Of a stretch of DNA of 64,000 nt, positions 1 through 8,631 are shown piece after piece. The first letter of the stretch is position 1; the number at the start of each line of letters is the position of its first letter. The translations under genes and the position numbers were made by a program. The DNA is from Nisaea acidiphila. GTDB taxonomy: Bacteria; Pseudomonadota; Alphaproteobacteria; Thalassobaculales; Thalassobaculaceae. The notes under the pieces are model-generated. The model was not told where the DNA came from. It did no database searches and was given only the letters and a program-made list of their open reading frames with translations. Location: NCBI RefSeq assembly GCF_024662015.1, contig NZ_CP102480.1, positions 2,514,501 through 2,578,500 on the forward strand. The letters are read 5' to 3'.

Positions 1-1143
1 CTTGAGGTGCCCGCTCCCGCCGCGGGAACCCTTCAGGAAATCGTTGCCGATGTGGATGCGACCGTCGGTGTCGACGCGCTGCTCGGCGTGATCGCCGAAG
101 GCGCCGCCCCGGCGAAGAAGGCGGAGCCCGCCGCCAAGCCGGCCGAGGCCAAGAAGGAAGAACCAGCTCCGGCGCCTGCCAAGGAAGCGCCGAAAGCAGC
201 TCCTGCCGCGCCCGCTGCCGCCGCTGGCGCCTACGAGGTGAAGACCCTGTCGCCGGCCGTGCGCAAGCTGGTCGAGGACAACAATCTCGATCCCGCCAAG
301 ATCAAGCCGACCGGCAAGGACGGCCGTCTGGTGAAGGGCGACGTGCTGGCGGCGATCGAGGCCGGCACCGCCAAGGCGACCCCGTCGGCCCCGGCCGGCG
401 CGGCGCCGGCTGCCGCGGGTCCGCTGCCGCCGCGCGCCGAGGATCCGCGCGAGGAGCGGGTGCGGATGACGCGCCTGCGCCAGTCCATCGCAAAGCGTCT
501 GAAGGACGCGCAGAACACCGCGGCCATGCTCACCACCTTCAACGAGGTGGACATGACCGAGGTCATGGCGCTGCGCAATCTCTACAAGGACGGCTTCGAG
601 AAGAAGCACGGCGTGAAGCTCGGCTTCATGTCCTTCTTCGTGAAGGCCTGTATCGCCGCCCTGCAGGAACTCCCGGCGGTGAACGCGGAGATCTACGGCG
701 ACGAGCTGATCTACAAGAACTACTACGATATCGGCGTCGCGGTCGGCACGCCGCAGGGCCTGGTCGTTCCGGTGCTGCGCGATGCGGACAAGCTGAACTT
801 CGCCGGCGTCGAGAAGGGTATCGGCGATCTCGGCCGTAAGGCCCGCGACGGCAAGCTCACCATGCAGGACATGACGGGCGGCACCTTCACCATCACCAAT
901 GGCGGCGTCTACGGCTCGCTGATGTCGACCCCGATCCTGAATCCTCCGCAGTCCGGCATCCTCGGCATGCACAAGATCCAGGAGCGGCCGATGGTCGTGA
1001 ACGGCAAGGTCGAGGTCCGGCCGATGATGTATCTGGCGCTGAGCTACGATCACCGCATCATCGACGGCCGCGAGGCGGTGACCTTCCTGGTCCGCGTCAA
1101 GGACGCGCTGGAAGATCCGCGCCGTCTGCTGATCGACATGTAA
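1..1143 (+). CDS. sucB: 2-oxoglutarate dehydrogenase E2 (dihydrolipoamide succinyltransferase), 5'-truncated by the window
   Basis: Transfers succinyl groups from lipoamide to CoA in the 2-oxoglutarate dehydrogenase complex of the TCA cycle. The open frame runs in from the left edge, so the N-terminus and the lipoyl lysine lie outside the window. The visible 380 residues are the C-terminal half of the lipoyl domain (about 1-36), an Ala/Pro/Lys-rich flexible linker, the E1/E3-binding domain (about 77-115, TLSPAVRKL to VLAAI), and the trimeric catalytic domain. The catalytic motif [12 protein letters not shown] carries the family His (visible residue 351) and Asp (355). The catalytic domain reads as the succinyl rather than the acetyl type. 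lpd follows 69 bp downstream on the same strand and supplies E3, but a strong terminator lies between them. Confidence 0.95.
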   Translation, partial: LEVPAPAAGTLQEIVADVDATVGVDALLGVIAEGAAPAKKAEPAAKPAEAKKEEPAPAPAKEAPKAAPAAPAAAAGAYEVKTLSPAVRKLVEDNNLDPAKIKPTGKDGRLVKGDVLAAIEAGTAKATPSAPAGAAPAAAGPLPPRAEDPREERVRMTRLRQSIAKRLKDAQNTAAMLTTFNEVDMTEVMALRNLYKDGFEKKHGVKLGFMSFFVKACIAALQELPAVNAEIYGDELIYKNYYDIGVAVGTPQGLVVPVLRDADKLNFAGVEKGIGDLGRKARDGKLTMQDMTGGTFTITNGGVYGSLMSTPILNPPQSGILGMHKIQERPMVVNGKVEVRPMMYLALSYDHRIIDGREAVTFLVRVKDALEDPRRLLIDM

Positions 1144-1150
1144 TCCGGTT

Positions 1151-1181
1151 CGCGCGCGGGTCCGACCCGCGCGCGTCTTTT
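1151..1181 (+). terminator. intrinsic terminator between sucB and lpd
   Basis: A perfect 11-bp GC-only-plus-one stem (1151-1161 pairing with 1165-1175) with a 3-nt loop is followed by TCTTTT. It begins 8 nt after the sucB stop. If it works, lpd needs its own promoter or depends on readthrough. Confidence 0.75.
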
Positions 1182-1212
1182 CACGAACGCGCTGACAAGA
1201 AAGCAATTCATC

Positions 1213-2619
1213 ATGGCTGACAGCTACGATCTCGTCGTCATCGGTGCGGGCCCCGGCGGCTATGTGGCCGCGATCCGCGCCGCGCAACTGGGCATGAAAG
1301 TGGCGTGCGTCGAGAAGCGCGCGACCCTCGGGGGCACCTGCCTCAATGTCGGCTGCATCCCCTCGAAGGCATTGCTCTCCTCCTCGGAGAAATTCGCCGA
1401 GACCCAGGATCACCTGAAGGAGATCGGCGTCGATGTCGGCTCCGTGAAGCTGAACCTGAAGCAGATGATGGCGAACAAGGCGAGCGTGGTCGAAGGGCTG
1501 ACCGGCGGCGTCGCCTTCCTCTTCAAGAAGAACAAGATCGACTGGAAGACTGGTACCGCGGTGGTGAAATCCGCGACCGAGGTCGAGGTCACGCCGGCCA
1601 AGGGCAAGAAGGAATTGCTCAAGACCGAGCGTATTCTGGTCGCCACCGGCTCCGAGCCGACCCCTTTGCCGGGCCTCGAGATCGACGAGAAAAAGGTCGT
1701 CACCTCTACCGGCGCCCTCGAGATCGCCAAGGTCCCGGGTCATCTCGTGGTGATCGGCGGCGGCGTCATCGGGCTCGAGATGGCTTCCGTCTGGTCCCGC
1801 CTCGGCGCCAAGGTCACGGTGGTCGAGTTCCTCGACCGGATCGTGCCGGGCATGGATGGCGAGATCGCCAAGAAGTTCCAGCGCGTGCTGCAGAAGCAGG
1901 GTATCGAGTTCAAGCTCGGCACCAAGGTGACGGCCTCGAAGAAGACCAAGACCGGCGTCAGCCTGACCGCCGAGCCGGCCAAGGGCGGCGATGCCGAGAC
2001 CATTAATGCCGACGTGGTGCTGGTCGCCATCGGCCGACGGCCCTTCACCGAAGGCCTCGGCCTCGACAAAGTCGGCGTGAAAATGGACGAGCGCGGCTTC
2101 ATCGATGTCGACGCGGACTTCGAGACCAATGTCGAGGGCATCTTCGCCATCGGCGACGTCATCAAGGGCCCGATGCTGGCGCACAAGGCCGAGGAAGACG
2201 GCGTCGCCGCAGTCGAGACCATGGCGGGCCAGTCCGGCCATGTGGACTATAATCTCGTTCCGGGCATCGTCTACACTTGGCCGGAAGTCGCGAGCATCGG
2301 CAAGACCGAGGAGCAGCTGAAGGAGGCGGGCGTCGAATACAAGGCCGGGTCCTTCCCGTTCAGCGCCAATCCGCGCGCCAAGTCCGTCGGCATGACCGAG
2401 GGCTTCGTGAAGATCCTCGCCGACAAGAAGACCGACGCGGTGCTCGGCGCCCACATCATGGGCCCGGAAGCCGGCAACCTGATCCACGAGGTCGCCGCCG
2501 TGATGGCCTTCGGCGGCTCGGCCGAGGATATCGGCCGGATCTGCCACGGCCACCCGACCCTGGCCGAAGCGGTCAAGGAAGCGGGCCTCGCGGTGAACAA
2601 GGCCGCGATCCATATGTGA
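1213..2619 (+). CDS. lpd: dihydrolipoamide dehydrogenase (E3)
   Basis: FAD- and NAD-dependent E3 subunit that reoxidises dihydrolipoamide in 2-oxoacid dehydrogenase complexes. 468 residues, the usual length. The N-terminal FAD motif GAGPGGYVAA is followed by the redox-active disulfide GGTCLNVGCIPSK (Cys43 and Cys48). The NAD-binding motif GGGVIGLEMASVWSRLG lies near 177-193. A second FAD motif (IGDVIKGPMLAHKAEEDG) precedes the C-terminal dimerisation domain with the active-site HGHPTLAEA. The ATG at 1213 gives the standard N-terminus, although the ribosome site is weak. The position directly after sucB points to the 2-oxoglutarate dehydrogenase complex as its main partner. Confidence 0.97.
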   Translation: MADSYDLVVIGAGPGGYVAAIRAAQLGMKVACVEKRATLGGTCLNVGCIPSKALLSSSEKFAETQDHLKEIGVDVGSVKLNLKQMMANKASVVEGLTGGVAFLFKKNKIDWKTGTAVVKSATEVEVTPAKGKKELLKTERILVATGSEPTPLPGLEIDEKKVVTSTGALEIAKVPGHLVVIGGGVIGLEMASVWSRLGAKVTVVEFLDRIVPGMDGEIAKKFQRVLQKQGIEFKLGTKVTASKKTKTGVSLTAEPAKGGDAETINADVVLVAIGRRPFTEGLGLDKVGVKMDERGFIDVDADFETNVEGIFAIGDVIKGPMLAHKAEEDGVAAVETMAGQSGHVDYNLVPGIVYTWPEVASIGKTEEQLKEAGVEYKAGSFPFSANPRAKSVGMTEGFVKILADKKTDAVLGAHIMGPEAGNLIHEVAAVMAFGGSAEDIGRICHGHPTLAEAVKEAGLAVNKAAIHM

Positions 2620-2648
2620 TCCGATAGATCTTTTCGGAACCGAAGCGG

Positions 2649-2675
2649 AACCGCGGCCGTTTGGCCGCGGTTTTT
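2649..2675 (+). terminator. intrinsic terminator of lpd
   Basis: A perfect 10-bp stem (AACCGCGGCC, 2649-2658, with GGCCGCGGTT, 2663-2672), a GTTT loop and a following T run, 30 nt after the lpd stop. Confidence 0.85.
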
Positions 2676-2696
2676 GTTTGCCCATTCACTCACAAA

Positions 2697-2786
2697 CGGT
2701 CGTCATCCCCATGCAAATGGGGACCCAGGGAAGACGGACTCGGCTCTATGATCCCTGGGTCCCCGCGTGCGCGGGAATGACGACCG
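2697..2786. repeat. REP-like palindromic intergenic repeat
   Basis: Two 34-nt arms, 2697-2730 and 2753-2786, are inverted copies of each other. Both start CGGTCGTCAT and end GGGACCCAGGG when read inward. Each arm also holds its own small hairpin (CCC..GGG around ATGCAAAT on the left; around GCGCACGC on the right). The two arms share their conserved ends but differ in hairpin loops by compensatory changes. The right arm touches the stop codon of the convergent oxidoreductase gene. The type matches the widespread proteobacterial GTCATTCCCGCG..CGCGGGNATCC family. Confidence 0.8.
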
Positions 2787-4154
2787 TTAGTTCGCAGAAC
2801 CCCTCAAATCCTTCGCATCCTGGCGCCGGCTGAAGGGCAGCCACACCGAGAAGGCGAGTGGCGCCAGCTTCGGCAGGAGCACCGGGTCCGGGTCGGTGAC
2901 CGGTAGCGGCAGTTCCTCGTTCGAGCCGCCGTCGAGCCAGAGTGCGAGCTTGCGGCCGAGCGCCGTGGTCATGGCGATGCCGCGGCCGTTGCAGGCGATG
3001 GCGGAGAACGCGCCGTCGCCGAGCCGCATCAGCCGGGGCATGTAGTCGCGCGCGGCGGCGAGCCGGCCCTGCCAGGCGAATTCGGCATGGAGCTCCGGCA
3101 GTTGCGGCAGCAGGGCCTGCAGGCGGCCGAGATGGTGCGTGCGCCCCCGCTCGACGGAGCCGAGCGGATTGGCGAGCAGGCCGCCGGTGACGATCCGGTT
3201 GTCGTCGGTCCAGCGGTAGGCGATCAGGTCCTTGCGGGTATCGGCAGAGCAGCGGTCGTTTGGCAGCACGCTTTTCCGGAGCTCCGGGTCGAGCTGCTGG
3301 GTCGCGACCTGGAAGAGGGTGATCGGGAACTGGGTGCCCTCCGCTTTCGGCGCGAGCCCTCCGCCGGTGCTGTTGGTGGTCAGCAGCACGCGGTCGGCGA
3401 CGAGGGTACCGCGATCGGTCGAGAGATGCCATTCGGCGCCCTTTCTCTCGATCCCGTTCGCCCGGCTGTCGCTATAGAGCGTGACGCCCGCCTTGACCGC
3501 TGCGCCGGCGAGGCCGCGCACGAAGGCGAGCGGGTTCAGATGCCCGCCGGTCGGATCTAGGAAGGCGCCGTGATAGGCCTCCGAGCCGGTCTCCGCGATC
3601 GCCTCCTCGCGGGAGAGCAGCTTCACGGGGCGGCCGAGATCCTGCCACTGCTTCACCCGATCCTTCAGCCATTCGACCTTGTTGGCGGCATGGATCGGCT
3701 GCATCCAGCCGGTCTGCTTGCCCCAGCAGTCGATTCCGTGGCGCCGGATCAGGTCGAACACCAGCTCGCCGCCCTCGCCGAGCATGCGGACCAGCAGATC
3801 GCCTTTTTCGTCACCGAACTTGGCCTTCGCATAGCGTGGGTCGAGCCCGGTCAGAAGGTTGGGCACAACAAATCCTGTATTGCGGCCCGACGCGCCGAAA
3901 CCGGCCTCGTCCGCTTCCAGCAGCGTCACCTTGTGGCCCGCCTCGGCCAGATGCAGTGCGGTGGAGAGCCCAAGGAAGCCGCCGCCGACAATGGCGATCT
4001 CCGTCCGGTCCTCGCCCTCCAGGCGCATTTGCGCGGGGCCGGCCGGAGCGACGGAATGCCAGAAAGAGCCCTGGAAGCTCAGGGACGGATGCGGCGCGCC
4101 GGCGAGGCTTTCCCAGATGGTGGGCGCGTAGCCCTTATGCGCGATTTCCGCCAT
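2787..4154 (-). CDS. FAD-dependent amine/amino-acid oxidase of the DAO family (PuuB/DadA-like)
   Basis: 455-residue flavoprotein of the D-amino-acid oxidase fold. After an N-terminal extension of about 50 residues the dinucleotide motif IAIVGGGFLGLSTALHLAEA is followed by the E of the ribose-binding turn and ASGRNTGFVVP, the FAD-contact segment typical of gamma-glutamylputrescine oxidase-like members. The C-terminal FAD segment (CNGRGIAMTTALGRKLA) is present. The family oxidises primary or secondary amines to imines with release of H2O2 or electron transfer; the substrate here cannot be told from sequence. It stands alone, divergent from the small secreted protein gene at 4281, with no aldehyde dehydrogenase or gamma-glutamyl-amine ligase beside it. 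There is no signal peptide, so it is probably cytoplasmic. Confidence 0.85.
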   Translation of the reverse strand: MAEIAHKGYAPTIWESLAGAPHPSLSFQGSFWHSVAPAGPAQMRLEGEDRTEIAIVGGGFLGLSTALHLAEAGHKVTLLEADEAGFGASGRNTGFVVPNLLTGLDPRYAKAKFGDEKGDLLVRMLGEGGELVFDLIRRHGIDCWGKQTGWMQPIHAANKVEWLKDRVKQWQDLGRPVKLLSREEAIAETGSEAYHGAFLDPTGGHLNPLAFVRGLAGAAVKAGVTLYSDSRANGIERKGAEWHLSTDRGTLVADRVLLTTNSTGGGLAPKAEGTQFPITLFQVATQQLDPELRKSVLPNDRCSADTRKDLIAYRWTDDNRIVTGGLLANPLGSVERGRTHHLGRLQALLPQLPELHAEFAWQGRLAAARDYMPRLMRLGDGAFSAIACNGRGIAMTTALGRKLALWLDGGSNEELPLPVTDPDPVLLPKLAPLAFSVWLPFSRRQDAKDLRGSAN

Positions 4155-4280
4155 CGGCTCTTCCCTGTTCGGACCGGTTCGTTAATGTGGCGGCCGAACC
4201 GTACGATGCTGACGGCGGCCGCGATGGGATTGACTGGAAAGAGCATGTCGGAGCAGCCGAACGCGCGCAAGAGGAGTGAA

Positions 4281-4796
4281 ATGGGTCAAACGATACGAAT
4301 GCTCTGTCTCGCGGCGGCAGCGGCCATCTTCTCCGTCTCCGGTGTACTGGCGCAGGATGTCACGGAAGGGGAACTGAATGCCGAAATGCGCTTTCAGGGC
4401 GGCCAGCATGTCTTTCACTACGATTGGCAGACCGTGGTCGGCGACGTCACCTGCGACGGGTATCAGGACCGGATCGCGGGCTATGTCGATCTGGACAATC
4501 CCGAGGGGGTCAATTTCTTCCTCGTGGTGACCGCGCGGGAGAATGGCGATCTGGTCTCCGAGGCCATGCTCGCCTTTTTCGACGACCGCCATCAGGACGG
4601 TCTTTGCGGCGACGGCGATCCGCCGCCCGTGCTGAGCCTCGAACGCTTCACTCCCCGTGAGGCGCGAGTCTTCACCGGTATCGAAGGCGCCTGTCCGCTC
4701 GCCATCAAGATCGATGACGGCATGTGCGACGTGCACCGCTATTTCTGGGTGCCGGACTGGGAAGAGGACAGAAAGCTCGTCCTGGTGCGGAACTGA
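4281..4796 (+). CDS. secreted hypothetical protein
   Basis: 171 residues with a clear Sec signal peptide (charged MGQTIR, hydrophobic stretch, likely cut after VLAQ near residue 25), so probably periplasmic. The mature part is acidic and contains several Cys (VTCDGYQD, GLCGDGD, GACPLAI, GMCDVHRYFW), which could form disulfides. I do not recognise a family. The ATG at 4281 was chosen because GAGGAG (4271-4276) sits just upstream and it places the signal peptide at the N-terminus; the frame is open much further upstream but that stretch overlaps the divergent oxidase gene. It ends 7 bp before the convergent xerC stop. Confidence 0.75.
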   Translation: MGQTIRMLCLAAAAAIFSVSGVLAQDVTEGELNAEMRFQGGQHVFHYDWQTVVGDVTCDGYQDRIAGYVDLDNPEGVNFFLVVTARENGDLVSEAMLAFFDDRHQDGLCGDGDPPPVLSLERFTPREARVFTGIEGACPLAIKIDDGMCDVHRYFWVPDWEEDRKLVLVRN

Positions 4797-4803
4797 CGGC
4801 GCG

Positions 4804-5751
4804 CTAGCGGTCTCGCGGATGGGCCCGGCGGTGGACGTCCATCAGCCGCTCCGCATCGACGCTGGTATAGCGCTGGGTGGTCGCCAGCGAGGCATGTCCG
4901 AGCAGTTCCTGGATCGCCCTTAGGTCGCCGCCTCCCGCCAGCAGGTGCGTCGCGAAGGAGTGCCTGAGGGCGTGCGGGGTCGCGCTTTCGGGGAGGGCGA
5001 GCCAGCCGCGGGCGTGGCGCATGGTGCGCTGGGCGACGCCGGCCTGCAGGCGTTTGCCGCGCGCGCCGAGAAAGAGCGGGTCATCCGGCCCGCCCTTGTA
5101 CGGGCAGCGGGCGAGGTAATCCTCGATGGCGGAGCGGACGGCGGGCAGGATCGGTACGATGCGCTGCTTGTTGCCCTTGCCGGTGACGGAGAGCGTGTCG
5201 CCTTTCGGCACGTCCCCGCAATTGAGCGAGAGCGCCTCGCCAATGCGCAACCCTGCGCCATAGAGCAGCGAGACCAGGGCGACGTCGCGTGCCGCGATCC
5301 AGGGCTCCGAGGCGAGCTCGCCGACCGACTGGAGTGTGTCGGCGGCTTCCCCGACGGTGAGCGCCTTCGGGACCGAGGCGGGAATGCGCGGTCCGCGAAT
5401 CGCGAAGATCGCGGCGTTGGAGAGCACCTCCCGGCGTTCGAGAAAGCGGAAAAAGCCGCGGACCACGGAGAGTGCCCGGGCCGTCGAGGTCTTGGCATAG
5501 CCGCCGCCGGCGCGGCGCGCCAGCCAGGCCCGGAAGTCCGCGGGTTTCAGCGCGGCGAGATCGGCGATCTCCGGCACTTCGCCGAGATGGCCCTGCAGGA
5601 AGTCCAGAAAGACTTCCAGATCGCGCTCGTAGGCATCGATGGTATGGGCGGAGGCGCGTTTCTCGCTTGCCAGCCAGTCTCTCCAGGCGCGTACCGCGCC
5701 CGTCAATGTGCTGGGGCGGTCGGCGGCCGCTAGCCCGGCAGGTTCAGCCAT
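4804..5751 (-). CDS. xerC: tyrosine recombinase XerC
   Basis: Resolves chromosome dimers at dif together with XerD. 315 residues with a SAM-like core-binding domain (about 15-110) and a catalytic domain. All active-site residues are visible: Arg169 (GAGLRIGEAL), Lys192 (VTGKGNKQR), His260 and Arg263 (PHALRHSFATHL), His286 (LLGHASLATTQ) and the nucleophile Tyr295 (RYTSV). The start overlaps the end of the DUF484 gene by 22 nt, a pairing conserved across proteobacteria, so the two are probably co-translated. The housekeeping context separates it from the element integrase at 34566-35996. Confidence 0.95.
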   Translation of the reverse strand: MAEPAGLAAADRPSTLTGAVRAWRDWLASEKRASAHTIDAYERDLEVFLDFLQGHLGEVPEIADLAALKPADFRAWLARRAGGGYAKTSTARALSVVRGFFRFLERREVLSNAAIFAIRGPRIPASVPKALTVGEAADTLQSVGELASEPWIAARDVALVSLLYGAGLRIGEALSLNCGDVPKGDTLSVTGKGNKQRIVPILPAVRSAIEDYLARCPYKGGPDDPLFLGARGKRLQAGVAQRTMRHARGWLALPESATPHALRHSFATHLLAGGGDLRAIQELLGHASLATTQRYTSVDAERLMDVHRRAHPRDR

Positions 5752-6476
5752 TGCCGGATGGTCAGTTCCGTGGTGCGGGCGAGGAAGCTGAGGAGCTCGG
5801 TCGCCTGGCCGTGGTGATAGGCCTCGCTGTCCCGCGTGCCGAACGCCATCAGACCCATCGGCGAGTGCGGGCTGACCTGGATACGGGCGAGCGCCATGGA
5901 GGAGACGAGACCCGCGGCCGAGCCGAAGATCTCCTCGTCGCCTTCCACATTGGCCGCCAGCAGCACGTCCTTGCCGGTGCCGATCTTGCGGTCGATGGTT
6001 CCGGCCGGGATTGAGCGTACGCCGGAGGCATAGGCCTTCGGGATCGGCACGTCGCCCGCTTCGATGCAGATCGTCACCACGTCGATGCCGAGCATGACCG
6101 GCAGGTCTATGGTGACGGTCTGGATCAGGTTGTCGAAGGAGGTGGCGGCGACGATCCGGAGAATCGCCGCATGGATCCGGTTCTGCGTCGTCTGGTTGCC
6201 GCGCGCGGTGGCGATCAGACCGGCATGGGAATCCTTGAGGCGCTGGTTTTCCGAGCGCAGCCGCTCCAGCATGAAATGCTGCATGTCGACCACCGCCTCG
6301 CCGCTGGTCCGGCTCGGCGGGGTCAGGATGTCCATCAGTTCCGGATGGCTGACGAGGAAATCCGGATGGGCCGTCAGGTAGTCCGCGACCTGTTCTGCCG
6401 TGAGAGGAGAGGCCGGCTGGTTCGCTGCCTGCTTCACGCTCTTGCCCGGCTCCGCCGCGGATCCCTTGCCTGTCAT
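5730..6476 (-). CDS. DUF484 family GAF-like protein
   Basis: 248 residues. An N-terminal helical segment (LTAEQVADYLTAHPDFLVSHPELMDIL) typical of DUF484 is followed by a coiled region (MLERLRSENQRLKDSHAGL) and a GAF-like domain (about 105-245). The molecular role of DUF484 proteins is unknown; the conserved position immediately upstream of xerC suggests a link to chromosome segregation or cell division. It lies in the order fsa, DUF484, xerC on the minus strand with 17 bp after fsa, so the three are probably one transcript. Confidence 0.88.
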   Translation of the reverse strand: MTGKGSAAEPGKSVKQAANQPASPLTAEQVADYLTAHPDFLVSHPELMDILTPPSRTSGEAVVDMQHFMLERLRSENQRLKDSHAGLIATARGNQTTQNRIHAAILRIVAATSFDNLIQTVTIDLPVMLGIDVVTICIEAGDVPIPKAYASGVRSIPAGTIDRKIGTGKDVLLAANVEGDEEIFGSAAGLVSSMALARIQVSPHSPMGLMAFGTRDSEAYHHGQATELLSFLARTTELTIRQWLNLPG

Positions 6477-6493
6477 TGGCCCGTCCTTCCTGC

Positions 6494-7147
6494 TCAGAGG
6501 ATGCTCTGCCCCGTCTTCGCCCAGTCCTTCAGGAAGGCGTCGAGGCCCTTGTCGGTGAGCGGGTGGTTATAGAGGCTGCGCAGCACGCCCGGCGGCACTG
6601 TGGCGACGTCGGCGCCGATCTTGGCGGCCTCGATCACGTGCTGCGGGCCGCGCACGGAAGCTACCAGGATCTCTGTGTCGAAATCGTAATTGGCGTAGAT
6701 CTCGGCGATCTCGGCGATCAGCTCCATGCCGGGGGTGCCGATATCGTCGAGCCGGCCGACGAAGGGCGAGATGAAGGCGGCGCCCGCCTTGGCGGCGAGC
6801 AGGGCCTGGCCGGCGGAGAAGCAGAGCGTCACGTTGACCGGAATGCCGTCGTCGCTGAGTGCCTTGCAGGTCTTCAGGCCGTCGACCGTCAGCGGCACCT
6901 TCACCGCGATATTGTCGGCAAGCTTGGAGAGGAACAGACCCTCTTTCAGCATCGTCTCGTAATCGGTCGCCGTCACTTCGGCGCTGACCGGACCCTCGAC
7001 GATGTCGCAGATCTCCTTGATGACCTCGAGGATCGGGCGGCCGGATTTCGCGATCAGGGAAGGGTTGGTGGTGACCCCGTCAACGAGACCCGTCGCGGCC
7101 AGATCCTTGATCTCTGCGACATCGGCGGTGTCGATGAAGAATTTCAT
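6494..7147 (-). CDS. fsa: fructose-6-phosphate aldolase / small transaldolase (TalC/MipB family)
   Basis: 217 residues, the length of the short transaldolase family. [14 protein letters not shown] and [13 protein letters not shown] are the hallmark N-terminal strands; the Schiff-base lysine is Lys83 in [13 protein letters not shown]. These enzymes transfer dihydroxyacetone units (transaldolase) or cleave fructose-6-phosphate. Sequence alone does not separate the two activities, and a housekeeping transaldolase role in the pentose phosphate pathway is possible. First gene of the fsa-DUF484-xerC run; the 160 bp upstream (7148-7307) must hold its promoter. Confidence 0.9.
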   Translation of the reverse strand: MKFFIDTADVAEIKDLAATGLVDGVTTNPSLIAKSGRPILEVIKEICDIVEGPVSAEVTATDYETMLKEGLFLSKLADNIAVKVPLTVDGLKTCKALSDDGIPVNVTLCFSAGQALLAAKAGAAFISPFVGRLDDIGTPGMELIAEIAEIYANYDFDTEILVASVRGPQHVIEAAKIGADVATVPPGVLRSLYNHPLTDKGLDAFLKDWAKTGQSIL

Positions 7148-7307
7148 GTCGTCCTGTTTCCTCGGCAGGTGGTGAATCCGGGCTCCGTATGACCGAATCG
7201 ACGAGGCGAGTCTAGCGCATACAAAGGTGCTGTGCCAGAGACGCCAAGCGACGGTCGGAAGCTTTTCGCATTGCCGCTGGGAAACAGGCGCGGGCGGTAT
7301 CGCCGCG

Positions 7308-7601
7308 TCAGATCAGGCGCCGGCCGCCGGCGAAGACCTGCTTCCATGCAAGCACCTGGACGGACTTTCTGAGCCCGGTCGGCCAGAACGGGTCGGCATG
7401 GACGAGCGCTTCGGCGGCGGCGGCATCCGGTGCCTCCACGATCCAGAGTCCGCCGGAGCCTGCGCCGAACCGGGGGAGCGGCCCGGCCGCTTCGATCCGG
7501 TCGCGATGCGTTTCCAGAAAGGCGAGATGGGCCGGCATGTGTTTCGTGCGGATGTCGGGATCGGCGGACGGGTTGTCTTCGAACAATATGGCGAACTTCA
7601 T
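7308..7601 (-). CDS. YciI family protein
   Basis: 97 residues with the YciI ferredoxin-like fold signature: N-terminal [10 protein letters not shown], the helix [16 protein letters not shown] with the family's conserved His, and DPFWPTGL near the C-terminus. Members are small dimeric proteins, some acting as hydrolases or dehydrochlorinases; the substrate here is unknown. The start is well supported by AAGGAG seven nucleotides before the ATG. It is divergent from the LysR regulator at 7696, the classic arrangement of a LysR target, so regulation by that neighbour is likely. Confidence 0.85.
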   Translation of the reverse strand: MKFAILFEDNPSADPDIRTKHMPAHLAFLETHRDRIEAAGPLPRFGAGSGGLWIVEAPDAAAAEALVHADPFWPTGLRKSVQVLAWKQVFAGGRRLI

Positions 7602-7695
7602 GCTGTGCTCCTTTTTGCAGGCGATCGGGGAAGGCGATCCTGTTCCGGCATGTTTGCGAATTGAACTAGGAAGTTTGACGGTTTATTCTGCAAAA

Positions 7696-8559
7696 GTGCA
7701 GATATTGGATTGGTACGAGTTGCAGGTTCTGGCAGCGGTGCGGCGAAGCGGGTCGATTGCCGGTGCGGCGCGTCTGCTCGGCGTCGATCAGACGACGGTG
7801 TCGCGCCGTCTCGCCCGGTTGCAGGAGGCGGCGGGGATGGACCTGCTGGTGCGCGGCCCCGGGCGGCGTCTCTCTTTGACCGCGCTCGGCGAGGAACTGG
7901 CGGTGCGGGCGCAGCGCATGGAGGCGGAGTCGGAGGCCGCCGCCGCTCTGCTCGGCGAAAGGCACGGTGCCGTCGCCGGAACCGTAAGGCTGACGGCGGT
8001 TCCGGTGCTGGTGAACCGGCTGCTGGCGCCCGCCGCCGGTCCGCTTCTCGCGGCCCATCCCGATCTCGCGCTCGAACTCGTGCCGGAGAATCGCGACCTC
8101 AGCCTGACCCGGCGCGAAGCCGATCTCGCCCTGCGCCTCGCCCGGCCGGTCACCGGCGGCAGCGAGGTCAAGGCCAGGCGAATCGGAACGTTGTCCTACA
8201 AGGTTTATGAAAGGCGGTCCGGAACTCATTCCGAGGGTTGGGTCCTGTATGAAGAGGCGATGGCGCACCTGCCCCACGCCCGCTGGCTCGCGCGGCAGGC
8301 GCGGCGTCCTGGCGAAGCGGCTGCCGGGCTGCATGTCGGTGACGCCGAGACCGCGCAGGAAGCGGTCGCCTCGGGTACGGGACGCTCGATTCTCCCCGTT
8401 CAGGTCGCTGAAGGCGATGCACGACTCCGCGCCGTGGAGCGTGCCTGGGAGGAGGCTTTGCCGGAGCGCGAAATCTGGCTGCTGTCGCATGCCCGGCAGC
8501 CGAACGCGGCGGCAATCGGCGCTGTCTCGGTCTGGCTTGAGACCCTGTTTTCCGCCTGA
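7696..8559 (+). CDS. LysR family transcriptional regulator
   Basis: About 287 residues. The N-terminal winged helix-turn-helix (LQVLAAVRRSGSIAGAARLLGVDQTTVSRRLARLQEA) is unmistakable, followed by the linker helix and a periplasmic-binding-protein-like effector domain. It is a little short at the C-terminus but complete. The GTG at 7696 gives the standard LysR N-terminus (MQILDWYELQVL); no good Shine-Dalgarno precedes it, and the TTG at 7675 is the alternative. The region between it and the divergent YciI gene (7602-7695) is where its binding site is expected. Confidence 0.88.
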   Translation: MQILDWYELQVLAAVRRSGSIAGAARLLGVDQTTVSRRLARLQEAAGMDLLVRGPGRRLSLTALGEELAVRAQRMEAESEAAAALLGERHGAVAGTVRLTAVPVLVNRLLAPAAGPLLAAHPDLALELVPENRDLSLTRREADLALRLARPVTGGSEVKARRIGTLSYKVYERRSGTHSEGWVLYEEAMAHLPHARWLARQARRPGEAAAGLHVGDAETAQEAVASGTGRSILPVQVAEGDARLRAVERAWEEALPEREIWLLSHARQPNAAAIGAVSVWLETLFSA

Positions 8560-8631
8560 GCGGACGGGCGCGGCGCAAGGCGGCGCGCGGCGCCGTTGCA
8601 GAGCGCCGTCCGGCCCGCCACACTCCGCCCC

